Part shown: one piece after another, positions 7,434-14,140 of the stretch
How positions within the stretch are numbered: position 1 is the stretch's first letter
Layout of the letters: each line of letters starts with the position of its first letter
Virus record (IMG/VR): IMGVR_UViG_3300043429_000330
Span: 1-29,680 of that record
DNA length: 29,680 nucleotides
Reading direction: 5' to 3' (one strand)
Source of the DNA: a virus
Program-made: the position numbers and the translations under genes
Notes under the pieces: model-generated
The model's input: only the letters and a program-made list of their open reading frames with translations
What the model was told of the DNA's origin: nothing
The model's database searches: none

Positions 7434-7829
7434 ATGCCGCTTTTACCAGCCTATTATACCACAACCAATCAGCGCAAGCGCAAGCAACGCAAATACGACC
7501 GTTCCGAGCATGACGCTTGGCTTATCAAGATGGGTGTGTCACCCCAACAAATCAAAATAAAAAAGTCTAAGAATACTTCCTGGGCAAAAGAATATGCCGA
7601 GTCTCTAAAAGTAGATCGGTCAACGGCTCAATACGAATCCGCAGGCATGTCAGGTGATGCGTCTTCCTGCGCCAATCGTTCTATCATGGCTAATCTACAC
7701 AAGGAGCCCGAGCATGTGAGAGAGGCAATCTTGGCCAAGGCAAAGCGTGTCGGACCTTTATGGAACAAAGGTGGTCTTATGTTTATTACTGATGATCAAG
7801 ATTTGACAACTTTGGGTAAAAAGGTTTAG
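7434..7829 (+). CDS. Conserved-looking phage protein of unknown function
   Basis: 131 aa. The N-terminus is strongly basic (NQRKRKQRKYDR), followed by HDAWLIKMGVSPQQI and a section SWAKEYAESLKVDRSTAQ. It ends in LGKKV. The basic head suggests nucleic-acid or protein binding, but I do not recognise a domain. The ATG at 7434 is preferred to 7422 because it has GGGGG at the right distance, and 7422 would lie within a few bases of the transcription start. It is the first gene after a consensus promoter. The last 44 bp overlap the end of a convergent HNH gene. Confidence 0.75.
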   Translation: MPLLPAYYTTTNQRKRKQRKYDRSEHDAWLIKMGVSPQQIKIKKSKNTSWAKEYAESLKVDRSTAQYESAGMSGDASSCANRSIMANLHKEPEHVREAILAKAKRVGPLWNKGGLMFITDDQDLTTLGKKV

Positions 7830-8283
7830 GTTCTATTCCAACTCTCTTTCTGCCATTCCCTCTGTTCTTTACTTTATAAGTATCAGTTTGGGAATGGCAG
7901 TTAGGACATAGTAATCTAACATTTACCAACCCGTTATCGTTGGAGTTACCGTTGATGTGGTCTAAATCTAAAATAATAGGTTTTCCGTTCCATTCGCTAA
8001 TGTCACATTCTTCGCATTTATATCCTCGGGTTTCGGATAGGAATCTTTTGGTTGATCCTATTCCTGCTATACCGAGGTCTATTGCCCGCTTTCTATTATA
8101 TTCATGCTGGCATTTGTTATTATTACAAAACTTTTTAGGACGGTTTGCTCTTACTCTTGGTCCGAGTTCGGTACCGCAGTTTAGGCATTTGTCTATTAGA
8201 TCCTTATTCTTTACTCTTTTATCTTGAAAGGAACCATTATTCTTCCTTTCTCTATACTCGGCCATATATTCTGCTCTTGACAT
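7786..8283 (-). CDS. HNH endonuclease with zinc-ribbon Cys pairs
   Basis: 165 aa on the minus strand. The order is a basic N-terminus, a CLNCGTE...FCNNNKCQ zinc-binding knuckle, then CEECDISEWNG, the HNH core LDLDHINGNSNDNGLVN, and CPNCHSQTDTYK. This is the common phage HNH type with two Cys pairs stabilising the fold. A perfect AGGAGG lies 6 nt before the ATG. Like the HNH at 4906-5601, it is convergent to the operon and ends inside the gene it faces. It is not similar in domain layout to that one, so the two are independent insertions. Confidence 0.9.
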   Translation of the reverse strand: MSRAEYMAEYRERKNNGSFQDKRVKNKDLIDKCLNCGTELGPRVRANRPKKFCNNNKCQHEYNRKRAIDLGIAGIGSTKRFLSETRGYKCEECDISEWNGKPIILDLDHINGNSNDNGLVNVRLLCPNCHSQTDTYKVKNRGNGRKRVGIEPKPFYPKLSNLDHQ

Positions 8284-8357
8284 TGTGTCCTCCTTGTGAT
8301 ATGATGTCTATCTTATTTAGTTTTAGAATGTGTCAACATTATGTTACAGGTGAAGAA

Positions 8358-8642
8358 ATGACCGATAAAATGACAAATGAAGAACTTGTAAAACGTCTCC
8401 GTAACTGGGATGAATGTAGCCAGGATGACTATAACGAGGCTGCTGACCGCATTGAACGAATGAGTAAGTTCCTTCGTCACAATGTTTTTCCTGAGAAACT
8501 ATTTGGTGTCTTTTTCATTTGTGGTGAAGCAGGTGAAAAAGATAGCAATGGTATTCCTGAACGGATACATATTTGTCCTGCATACGGATCGGATGTATCG
8601 TATGTTTTTACTCGTGGCAAATCATTCGCACCGGAGTGGTAA
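8358..8642 (+). CDS. Hypothetical protein
   Basis: 94 aa. A helical N-terminus with NEELVKRLRNWDEC and AADRIERMSKF, of the kind seen in Ead-like accessory phage proteins, is followed by a more β-like section GVFFICGEAGEKDSNG. No domain recognised. The ATG at 8358 is chosen because AGGTGAAG precedes it; longer in-frame extensions upstream overlap the HNH gene and its leader. Confidence 0.65.
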   Translation: MTDKMTNEELVKRLRNWDECSQDDYNEAADRIERMSKFLRHNVFPEKLFGVFFICGEAGEKDSNGIPERIHICPAYGSDVSYVFTRGKSFAPEW

Positions 8643-8643
8643 G

Positions 8644-8871
8644 ATGAAAGTGGAAGTTAATATACCTGATCCGCAGATTGATAGAATGGTTGTGGAGTCT
8701 TTGAAAGAAGCATATCGATTGAACTGTAAACCGGATAAGATTGATAACTCCGATGATGTTATTGGTGTTGATGATGAACTACTAAACGCCTTTGATCTGG
8801 TAATCTCATACCATGTCACACAGGAAGAATACCAAGAGTGGGTCAACGAGAAAATCAACTATACTAAATAA
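8644..8871 (+). CDS. Small phage protein of unknown function
   Basis: 75 aa, beginning MKVEVNIPDPQIDRMVVESL, a pattern I associate with small conserved proteins of tailed phages: a short strand, then a helix. It has an acidic middle and a C-terminal EEYQEWVNEK helix. It starts one base after the previous stop. No function can be named. Confidence 0.65.
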   Translation: MKVEVNIPDPQIDRMVVESLKEAYRLNCKPDKIDNSDDVIGVDDELLNAFDLVISYHVTQEEYQEWVNEKINYTK

Positions 8872-8876
8872 CTAAC

Positions 8877-9188
8877 ATGCTGAAAATCTGGTACGAGAAG
8901 AAACCATTTACATTTGGTGCGGTGTTCATATTCTTTTATATGACCATACCTATTCTCGACCAGGTTTTCATCATACCAACAATGAAGCCGCCACAATGCG
9001 GACAGATTAGAGAATGTGACAATTGGATCCACAACAAGGAAACAAATCATGTTCGAACTCCTCAACGAGGATCTGGAAGACTGTATAGAGATATTGAGAG
9101 AGATAAGTTCCTGCAAGAACAGGAACGAGCAATTACAGATTTTGGCAGAACACCAGATACGTTTAAAGGATTTACAAAAAACTATTGA
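8877..9188 (+). CDS. Small membrane protein, C-terminal half doubtful
   Basis: 103 aa as read. Residues 12-34 (FGAVFIFFYMTIPILDQVF) form one membrane segment and look genuinely coding. From about residue 58 on, the frame overlaps the better-looking gene at 9049-9237. The sequence there (RTPQRGSGRLYRDIERDKF) may be an out-of-frame reading. Either two genes overlap by 140 bp, or this gene has been extended by a mutation of its stop. Confidence 0.5.
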   Translation: MLKIWYEKKPFTFGAVFIFFYMTIPILDQVFIIPTMKPPQCGQIRECDNWIHNKETNHVRTPQRGSGRLYRDIERDKFLQEQERAITDFGRTPDTFKGFTKNY

Positions 9189-9237
9189 CTTATGCAAACT
9201 AATGGTGTATTATGACGACAGAATCAAAGATAGATAA
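9049..9237 (+). CDS. Small coiled-coil protein
   Basis: 62 aa, fully helical by composition (FELLNEDLEDCIEILREI, then QIRLKDLQKTIDLC). The ATG has AAGGA about 8 nt upstream, which decides this start. It overlaps the membrane-protein frame before it and the gene at 9212 after it. Family not recognised. Confidence 0.6.
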   Translation: MFELLNEDLEDCIEILREISSCKNRNEQLQILAEHQIRLKDLQKTIDLCKLMVYYDDRIKDR

Positions 9238-9424
9238 GCGGGTAGAGGTCTTAAAGATCCTTCGCACATATGAAGCGGATCATGAACATACTTTGGAGAT
9301 GGCTGAACATGTCTGGCAAAAAGTCAAAGGTTATCCAATTCCCGACTCATACTCGGTCGAAGATCGTTTGTCAATATTCGAGCGGTACTACCACCGAGCC
9401 AGCGCCCAGTCGCAAGGTGAGTGA
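9212..9424 (+). CDS. Small hypothetical protein (overlapping gene)
   Basis: 70 aa, polar and helical (RVEVLKILRTYEADHEHTLE, then DRLSIFERYYHRAS). Its second half is read in another frame as the N-terminus of the gene at 9309. Both frames look plausible, so this is either a true overlap or one frame is spurious. No function recognised. Confidence 0.5.
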   Translation: MTTESKIDKRVEVLKILRTYEADHEHTLEMAEHVWQKVKGYPIPDSYSVEDRLSIFERYYHRASAQSQGE

Positions 9425-9518
9425 TAATCTGGAGTTGAAACTATTAGGTGCGGTTATTGGAGGCTCATTGATGTTAGGTATTATGTACCTTTCAGCATTA
9501 ACAATTTATGGAGTATAG
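9309..9518 (+). CDS. Small membrane protein with KVIQFP head
   Basis: 69 aa. The N-terminus MSGKKSKVIQFPTHTR matches a short Lys-Val-Ile-Gln-Phe-Pro motif that I associate with small proteins of alphaproteobacteria and their phages. A single membrane segment follows near the C-terminus (LLGAVIGGSLMLGIMYLSAL). The first 116 bp overlap the gene at 9212 in another frame. The KVIQFP head makes this the more trustworthy of the two. Confidence 0.6.
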   Translation: MSGKKSKVIQFPTHTRSKIVCQYSSGTTTEPAPSRKVSDNLELKLLGAVIGGSLMLGIMYLSALTIYGV

Positions 9519-9519
9519 T

Positions 9520-9684
9520 ATGAAAGAATTAGTCTTTGCTGTTATCAGCATTTGCTTACAGTCAGGTGAGTGTGAAACACACCAGATGAAAGTTGAGCCA
9601 CGTGTTTGTCATCTTAAATCAGTTCAAGCGCAGGTGCCTATGGGCGGTGAGTGGAAAGATGCCGTCGTAAAGTTTAAATGTTAA
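9520..9684 (+). CDS. Small Cys-containing protein, possibly exported
   Basis: 54 aa, beginning MKELVFAVISICLQSGECET and ending VVKFKC. The hydrophobic N-terminus could be a weak signal peptide or a buried strand. Four Cys residues (12, 18, 30 and 54) could form disulfides if it is exported. It is too short for most gene finders. Context supports it: it starts one base after the previous stop and a well-placed gene follows. Confidence 0.6.
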   Translation: MKELVFAVISICLQSGECETHQMKVEPRVCHLKSVQAQVPMGGEWKDAVVKFKC

Positions 9685-9695
9685 GGGAGATAGAA

Positions 9696-9908
9696 ATGCT
9701 CGTAGAAGATAAGGTTAGCCATTCCGCCGTTTCAGAGGCATATTGCCTTCTGTCATCATACATTCGTGAAGAAGGTAAGCTGGGAGCCAATTACGACAAA
9801 GAAAAGATTTTAGAGTTTTGTAAGTTTGTTGCGGAAATTTTGAAGCACCCAGAAAACTTTGTGAATAAGGTAGAGCATGATAACACAGCAGGCGTTGATA
9901 GCAACTAG
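9696..9908 (+). CDS. Small helical hypothetical protein
   Basis: 70 aa, with amphipathic helices EAYCLLSSYIREEGKL and ILEFCKFVAEILKHPENF. The ATG at 9696 is preferred to 9678 because GGGAG lies just upstream of it. It overlaps the membrane protein after it by 32 bp. No family recognised. Confidence 0.6.
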   Translation: MLVEDKVSHSAVSEAYCLLSSYIREEGKLGANYDKEKILEFCKFVAEILKHPENFVNKVEHDNTAGVDSN

Positions 9909-10227
9909 TATTTGGGTAGTTGCAATTGTAATCGTATATGGGCATTCAGGTTTCGATAAGATTCGTGATTGTTATGGCATGTGGTTTACGAAAGAATACT
10001 GGACTAACTACAATATAGTCGAAGCCCTGTCTTGGGCTGCCAAAGCAATCATCATCATTCCAGGTTTGATTTGGGGTTATCAAATCTGGTGGTTATACAT
10101 TCTAACCCTGGCAACGTCACTCTCACTAATCTGGGCAAGCAATAAGAAGTTGTTACCGACTCTCGTTGGTTTCAATACCATTTGGGCATGGATTAGTTTG
10201 ATGGTGATATCGCAACATATATTCTAA
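9877..10227 (+). CDS. Integral membrane protein, about four segments
   Basis: 116 aa, mostly hydrophobic. Likely membrane segments are ALIATSIWVVAIVIVYGH (6-23), AAKAIIIIPGLIWGYQI (54-70), WLYILTLATSLSLIWAS (72-88) and LVGFNTIWAWISLMVIS (96-112). A charged loop with FDKIRDCYGMWFTKEYW lies between segments 1 and 2. No transporter motif is visible. It might change the host envelope during infection; this is a guess from topology only. Confidence 0.7.
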   Translation: MITQQALIATSIWVVAIVIVYGHSGFDKIRDCYGMWFTKEYWTNYNIVEALSWAAKAIIIIPGLIWGYQIWWLYILTLATSLSLIWASNKKLLPTLVGFNTIWAWISLMVISQHIF

Positions 10228-10243
10228 CATAAAGGTGAACATA

Positions 10244-10531
10244 ATGAATAAGGTAATTCTATCAGCAGCAATGGTTCTCGGTCTAACGGTTTCTGCATCC
10301 GCTCTAACCACTCTGGACGAGACACACAACGGTAAGACTGTTGCTGTTCCTGGTGCAACCAAGAGCAACGGTGTCTATGCACCAGCCGCACAGTATACCC
10401 CACACGGTCTTGTTGTTACGGCTCCTCCAGGTGCTGACGTTGATGTTGATAACGATGGTTCTGATATCTCTATTGATATCACTCCAAAGGGCAAGCGTGG
10501 CCTTCTTGGCCTTGGTGTTCTCGGACTATGA
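10244..10531 (+). CDS. Small exported protein
   Basis: 95 aa. It has a clear signal peptide (MNKVILSAAMVLGLTVSASA, cleavage after ASA). The mature part contains an acidic stretch VDVDNDGSDISIDITPKG and a Gly/Leu-rich tail GLLGLGVLGL. AAAGGTGA 6 nt upstream decides the ATG at 10244 over 10235. The last bases overlap the next gene, another exported protein. No known family. Confidence 0.7.
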   Translation: MNKVILSAAMVLGLTVSASALTTLDETHNGKTVAVPGATKSNGVYAPAAQYTPHGLVVTAPPGADVDVDNDGSDISIDITPKGKRGLLGLGVLGL

Positions 10532-10776
10532 TCCGTTACTTTGCTATGATTGCTGCGGTGCTTATTAGCACCTCGGCTTTCGCCCACAATCATGTTCCTT
10601 ATGGAACATACTATAACCCTGTGCAGGATCCGCCCTTCGCTGGTGACTGGTCTGTTCCGGTTCATCGTGGTATGTATTGTGTTGGTGGAACTTGGCACTA
10701 TGGTTGGCTTCGTCCGTGGGAACGTTCCCCTGTGATCAAGCCATCTTGTGGTACGGCAATCTATCAGATTAACTAA
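10528..10776 (+). CDS. Small exported protein rich in His/Trp/Pro
   Basis: 82 aa. Signal peptide MIRYFAMIAAVLISTSAFA with cleavage after AFA. The mature part is rich in aromatic residues and Pro (HNHVPYGTYYNPVQDPP, then GTWHYGWLRPWERS), with two Cys that could form one disulfide. Overlaps the previous gene by 4 bp and the next by 1 bp. Periplasmic location expected; function unknown. Confidence 0.7.
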   Translation: MIRYFAMIAAVLISTSAFAHNHVPYGTYYNPVQDPPFAGDWSVPVHRGMYCVGGTWHYGWLRPWERSPVIKPSCGTAIYQIN

Positions 10777-11642
10777 TGAGCATTTCGTTTAATGAGATAA
10801 AAAGTCTCTTTAACGAAGATGAATGGGATGTAGGGTATCTTTCTGCGGAAGCATTAAGAAGATGTGCCCTGCATCCCATTAAACTAATCAACCTTTACAT
10901 ACCAGAAAACTTCACCAACAACATATACTTTAAAGAAACCGAAGCCATTGTTCTAATACGTTCGGGTCATACATGGGATTATACCTTGTATGGTGAGTCG
11001 GTAAACATTCTAAGTAAAACAGATTACAAGTTCCATCAGATACACACCAACTATAAAGAAGCTGCCATATTGGCAGGACTTGGAGTTCGTGCCAGAAACT
11101 CTCTAATCTATTCTTACAGGTTCGGCTTTGATCATCATATTGCCGCTTTCAGATTTGATGATAAGATAACAGATATACCGACACATACCAGAGTAAACTA
11201 CAAACTATGGAACAGGTGTGTAGGTTGTGACGATTGTATCAAAGCATGTCCTGTAAATGCGATACATGCTGACGGTGAACCATTATCATGGTGGCTGGAC
11301 TCTGGTAAGTGTAATGACTTTCTGACATATGGTAATGATAAGAACATACCATCAGTCAAACAGTTCTGGCACAAAAACTTATATCCAGAAATACCTGATG
11401 AGCAGGTAGAGAAACTAACATCATCATCGGAGCCTATTGAAGGCACTATAACGGCGTCAGATAGATATAAAAGAGGTCTACAGCCATGGGAAAGAAACCT
11501 GCCGTGGAACAAGAATGGCTATAGTTTCGATGGTCAAGTGGTCAGAAAAGATGGTCAGGTGGTTGATGTTCCTATTTGTCGTGAATGTACCTCACAACCC
11601 AGATGTTCTAAGTGGAATGGAAAGTATCCATATGAGAGGTGA
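10776..11642 (+). CDS. QueG-like [4Fe-4S] protein (epoxyqueuosine reductase family)
   Basis: 288 aa. The central part resembles epoxyqueuosine reductase QueG and related reductive-dehalogenase-like proteins. AAILAGLGVRARNSL (96-110) parallels the conserved AGLGxxGKN segment of QueG. It is followed by the ferredoxin motif CVGCDDCIKACP (Cys148, 151, 154, 158). Cys179 (SGKCND) and a C-terminal Cys group CRECTSQPRC (268, 271, 277) could hold a second cluster. QueG uses cobalamin and two [4Fe-4S] clusters to make queuosine in tRNA. This protein is shorter than the usual 350-380 aa, and its second cluster motif is unusual. It could therefore be a relative with another substrate. It sits 3 bp before a 2OG oxygenase gene. 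Confidence 0.75.
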   Translation: MSISFNEIKSLFNEDEWDVGYLSAEALRRCALHPIKLINLYIPENFTNNIYFKETEAIVLIRSGHTWDYTLYGESVNILSKTDYKFHQIHTNYKEAAILAGLGVRARNSLIYSYRFGFDHHIAAFRFDDKITDIPTHTRVNYKLWNRCVGCDDCIKACPVNAIHADGEPLSWWLDSGKCNDFLTYGNDKNIPSVKQFWHKNLYPEIPDEQVEKLTSSSEPIEGTITASDRYKRGLQPWERNLPWNKNGYSFDGQVVRKDGQVVDVPICRECTSQPRCSKWNGKYPYER

Positions 11643-11645
11643 TAG

Positions 11646-12233
11646 ATGATCATTATTGATGACCTGTTGACGAAAGATCAGCAAGATTTGATAGAGACGA
11701 CGGCACTCCGAATACCATGGTTCTATCAAGACAATACTTGTGACTTCTCTTACATACCTAACTATCCTCAACAGATAGAAGGCGTAAAAGAGACTCCGTT
11801 CTTTGTTAACATGCTATATGATGAATTTCAATCACAATCCGATTACTCTATATACTTTACACCAATTGTGAGAGTTCTAGAACAACGGCTGAAACGGCCT
11901 TTCATGAAACGTCTGTTTCGTATGAAGGCCAACATGTATCTACAGCAACCTAACTATCCGGATGGTTGCTTTCACACTCCGCATGTGGACGTGTATGACG
12001 AAAAGACAGATACGATTGGAGAGGGTGAGATTTTTCTATACTATGTGGACGCCAGCGATGGACCTACGTATATGTTCAACGAGAGATTTCCATCGGCCAG
12101 CGTAACCAAGACTGCCTGGGTGATTCCGGAGAAGGGTAAGGGTGTTCTATTTGATCTTCAAACTCAACATGCTTCCTCACCACCAAGATTCCATGAGAGA
12201 CGGATTACTTTAAACTTCGTATTCACTAAATAG
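11646..12233 (+). CDS. 2OG-Fe(II) oxygenase (HxD...H type)
   Basis: 195 aa. The Fe-binding HxD is in HTPHVDVYD (His113, Asp115). The distal His175 lies in QTQHASSPP, and the 2OG-binding Arg186 in ERRITLNFVF. It is paralogous to the oxygenase at 27957-28565: both have FRMKANMYLQ or WRIKANLYTK before the HxD, FLYYVDASDG or FLYFVNDADG after it, and MFNE, GKxVLF and ITLNFVF. It follows the QueG-like Fe-S gene by 3 bp, so the two are probably co-expressed. Substrate unknown. The T4-like relatives are often annotated only as prolyl 4-hydroxylase-like. Confidence 0.85.
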   Translation: MIIIDDLLTKDQQDLIETTALRIPWFYQDNTCDFSYIPNYPQQIEGVKETPFFVNMLYDEFQSQSDYSIYFTPIVRVLEQRLKRPFMKRLFRMKANMYLQQPNYPDGCFHTPHVDVYDEKTDTIGEGEIFLYYVDASDGPTYMFNERFPSASVTKTAWVIPEKGKGVLFDLQTQHASSPPRFHERRITLNFVFTK

Positions 12234-12269
12234 TATTGTCCAATTCCGGACGATATTATGGAGTGTCTA

Positions 12270-12494
12270 ATGAACCTCGCAAACCTAAAGGCTAACTGGA
12301 AGACCACCGTTGCCGCTCTTATTCCGCTGGTAGCTTATGGTCTAAAGTATGCTGGTGTTTGGCCAGAGTCAATGCCTCTTCCTCCACTGGATGAAGTATG
12401 GCCATTCGTTCTCGGTCTAATTGGTGTTGGTGTTGCCGCTAAGGATAACAACGTTACTAACGCCTCACATCCAACGGATCCAACCAAACTCTAA
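12270..12494 (+). CDS. Holin-like small membrane protein
   Basis: 74 aa with two hydrophobic segments (TTVAALIPLVAYGLKYAGVW and WPFVLGLIGVGVAA) separated by a short Pro-rich turn, and a polar tail beginning KDNNVTN. This layout is common in small phage membrane proteins annotated as holins. It lies convergent to and touching a spanin pair, which supports a lysis role. The ATG at 12270 is chosen because GGAGTG lies upstream; 12258 is also possible. The topology alone does not prove pore formation. Confidence 0.6.
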   Translation: MNLANLKANWKTTVAALIPLVAYGLKYAGVWPESMPLPPLDEVWPFVLGLIGVGVAAKDNNVTNASHPTDPTKL

Positions 12495-12751
12495 CGCTCA
12501 ATACGGGCTTTAGAATCCGTTAGATACTTACGAATGGCATCGATGGAGGCTTTACAACGGGTGTTGTTCTTATAGAGTTCAACAATCGTTTTGGCCACCT
12601 CGGTGTCATTTAGTGTCTTATAGTTGGGCCACTTTGTCTTGATAGGGCAATCATACATTTGATCTGGAGGTGTAATGACTTCCACTCTTGTCGTAACTGC
12701 GGTAGACTGGCAACCAGCCAAGAATAGACAGGCGATTATTAGTCTTTTCAT
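12491..12751 (-). CDS. Outer-membrane spanin lipoprotein (o-spanin, Rz1-like)
   Basis: 86 aa on the minus strand. It has a lipoprotein signal peptide with lipobox LAGC (Cys14), then a short polar periplasmic domain ending in a helix. The gene overlaps the end of the membrane-anchored coiled-coil gene upstream of it by 4 bp. That is the classic Rz/Rz1-type order of two-component spanins, which fuse inner and outer membrane at lysis. A generic small lipoprotein is the alternative, but the pairing makes o-spanin the best reading. Confidence 0.7.
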   Translation of the reverse strand: MKRLIIACLFLAGCQSTAVTTRVEVITPPDQMYDCPIKTKWPNYKTLNDTEVAKTIVELYKNNTRCKASIDAIRKYLTDSKARIER

Positions 12752-13089
12752 TGTGATAGTTCCTTGAAGGTTCTCTTTAAGACTTCCGATGATTGTTTCT
12801 GATCCTTGGGTTGGTTGTCAAGATATACATCAAGGCTCTTAAACTTCTCATTCATCTCAATAGTCTTGTTTTTGAGGTCAGCCACAATCTCGGTACTTTC
12901 TCTCAACATGGCAGCGGTATCTTTCATTGCTTTTTCTTGTTGCTCTAACATCTTTTCTATTTGCTGCGTCTTGTATTCGATCAAGGCTTTTGCTTCAATG
13001 GAAGACTTCCATACGTAGATGCCACCACCTACCATGACGGAAAAAATGAGTCCTAAAACAAGATTTATTGTCCAACTATTGATAGGCAT
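12748..13089 (-). CDS. Inner-membrane spanin (i-spanin, Rz-like)
   Basis: 113 aa on the minus strand. One N-terminal membrane segment (WTINLVLGLIFSVMVGGGIY, about 6-25) is followed by a long periplasmic coiled coil (YKTQQIEKMLEQQEKAMKD and onward). This is the i-spanin layout, and an o-spanin-type lipoprotein gene overlaps its 3' end. The start at 13089 is chosen over the longer frame to 13176 because GGAGG lies 7 nt upstream of it, and the extension would run through the promoter of the divergent gene. Confidence 0.72.
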   Translation of the reverse strand: MPINSWTINLVLGLIFSVMVGGGIYVWKSSIEAKALIEYKTQQIEKMLEQQEKAMKDTAAMLRESTEIVADLKNKTIEMNEKFKSLDVYLDNQPKDQKQSSEVLKRTFKELSQ

Positions 13090-13090
13090 G

Positions 13091-13118
13091 TTGACACCTC
13101 CGAGGCTTCTGCTATAAT
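13091..13118 (+). promoter_or_regulatory. sigma70-type promoter
   Basis: TTGACA at 13091-13096, a 16-nt spacer and TATAAT at 13113-13118, followed by the RBS AGGAGAGG and the ATG at 13142. The segment lies between divergent genes and includes the spanin RBS on the other strand. The -10 region CTATAATATATAG is nearly palindromic, so weak minus-strand activity for the spanins is possible. Confidence 0.8.
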
Positions 13119-13141
13119 ATATAGTATTAGGAGAGGAAGCA

Positions 13142-13333
13142 ATGATCTTATGTTCCTGTAACGCCCTATCTTCCAATACTGTTAAACAAATCCTTGAGCA
13201 TCATGAAGGTGATGTTCCGTCCGTGCAAGAGATTATGGAAAAGCACGGTTGTTCCGTAGTCTGCGCTTCCTGCGCTTATAACATTAAAGTTGAAATAAGG
13301 AAACATTATGAAAGTTTATCTCGGACCGTATAA
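13142..13333 (+). CDS. Bfd-like [2Fe-2S] protein
   Basis: 63 aa, the length of bacterioferritin-associated ferredoxin (Bfd). It starts MILCSCNALSSNTV, close to the Bfd head with its CxC cluster ligands (Cys4, Cys6). A second Cys group, CSVVCASCAYNI, stands where Bfd has its CxxC ligands. Bfd reduces bacterioferritin to release iron, and the same fold serves as an electron-transfer domain in other enzymes. A phage copy could provide electrons or iron for the Fe(II) oxygenases and Fe-S proteins in this window; that link is inference. It is the first gene after a consensus promoter. Confidence 0.78.
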   Translation: MILCSCNALSSNTVKQILEHHEGDVPSVQEIMEKHGCSVVCASCAYNIKVEIRKHYESLSRTV

Positions 13334-13922
13334 AAACTGGTGGGGTCCCTACCAAATCGCAAATCTCATTCCATTCGCAAGTGAAGAAACCAGAGACAAG
13401 ATTGGTGATTGGCTTGCCAAGACTTGGGTGAGTGATCTTTGTGATCGGATTCATAAAATCCGTGGTGAGCGTGATATCAAGGTTCGTATTGATAAGTATG
13501 ATACTTGGTCAATGGATAACACTCTCGCACACATCATCCTTCCAATGCTCAAGCAACTACAGGAAACCAAGCACGGTTCTCAACTGGTTGATGACGAAGA
13601 TTTGCCTCCATATATGCGATATGGCAATCCTGATGGCCATGATAACTGGGTCCATTACAGATGGGAATGGGTTCTCAATGAAATGATCTTTGCCTTTGAA
13701 AGCAAACTTGATGATTCCTGGGAAGATCAGTTCCGTCATGGTGAAACGGATTATGAATGGACTCTTGTTTCAGGTAGTGAAGATGATGAAAACGCCATGT
13801 ATCAAGTAAATCAAACCAATCCAGACTATTGGGTTGACTTTGATGGCATGAAGTTGTATAATGACAGAATACAAAACGGCTTCCGACTATTCGGAAAGTA
13901 TTATCAAGGTCTATGGGACTAA
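13308..13922 (+). CDS. Conserved phage protein of unknown function
   Basis: 204 aa. The N-terminus MKVYLGPYKNWWGPYQIA, with DKIGDWLAKTW further on, is a pattern I associate with a hypothetical protein family found in many tailed phages. The middle is acidic and Trp-rich (HYRWEWVLNEMIFAFE), and a C-terminal HGETDYEWTLVSGSEDDE follows. There is no membrane segment or Cys motif. AAGGAAA precedes the ATG. Role unknown; it lies just before the replication block. Confidence 0.75.
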   Translation: MKVYLGPYKNWWGPYQIANLIPFASEETRDKIGDWLAKTWVSDLCDRIHKIRGERDIKVRIDKYDTWSMDNTLAHIILPMLKQLQETKHGSQLVDDEDLPPYMRYGNPDGHDNWVHYRWEWVLNEMIFAFESKLDDSWEDQFRHGETDYEWTLVSGSEDDENAMYQVNQTNPDYWVDFDGMKLYNDRIQNGFRLFGKYYQGLWD

Positions 13923-13933
13923 GGAGATTGCGT

Positions 13934-14140
13934 ATGATTACAAGTGAAAAGAATATGAAGGTTTATGAGGTCGAGTTCAAGCAGCGGGCTTTCGACGGTA
14001 AGTGGGAGCGCATTGGTAAGATTGCTGATGAGGACAATGCTTACACTTACACTAATGAATATGGTAGTCGGGTGACTACTGTACCATTCAAGTGGATCAC
14101 ACTTGGAGTTTATGACTATCTAATGGAGATTGCAGACTAA
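13934..14140 (+). CDS. Small hypothetical protein
   Basis: 68 aa, β-rich by pattern (KVYEVEFKQRAFDGKWERIG, then RVTTVPFKWITLGVYDYLM). AAGGAG lies 8 nt before the ATG at 13934. The final A of its stop is the first base of the Sm-like gene, so the two are co-translated. No recognised family. Confidence 0.65.
   Translation: MITSEKNMKVYEVEFKQRAFDGKWERIGKIADEDNAYTYTNEYGSRVTTVPFKWITLGVYDYLMEIAD

Noticed and set aside
8307-8336. Minus-strand promoter for the second HNH gene
   Set aside because: A TTGACA is present on the minus strand, but no acceptable -10 lies 16-18 nt from it.
10375-10698. 107-aa minus-strand ORF
   Set aside because: It is antisense to two signal-peptide genes and reads as low-complexity Arg/Pro/Thr sequence.
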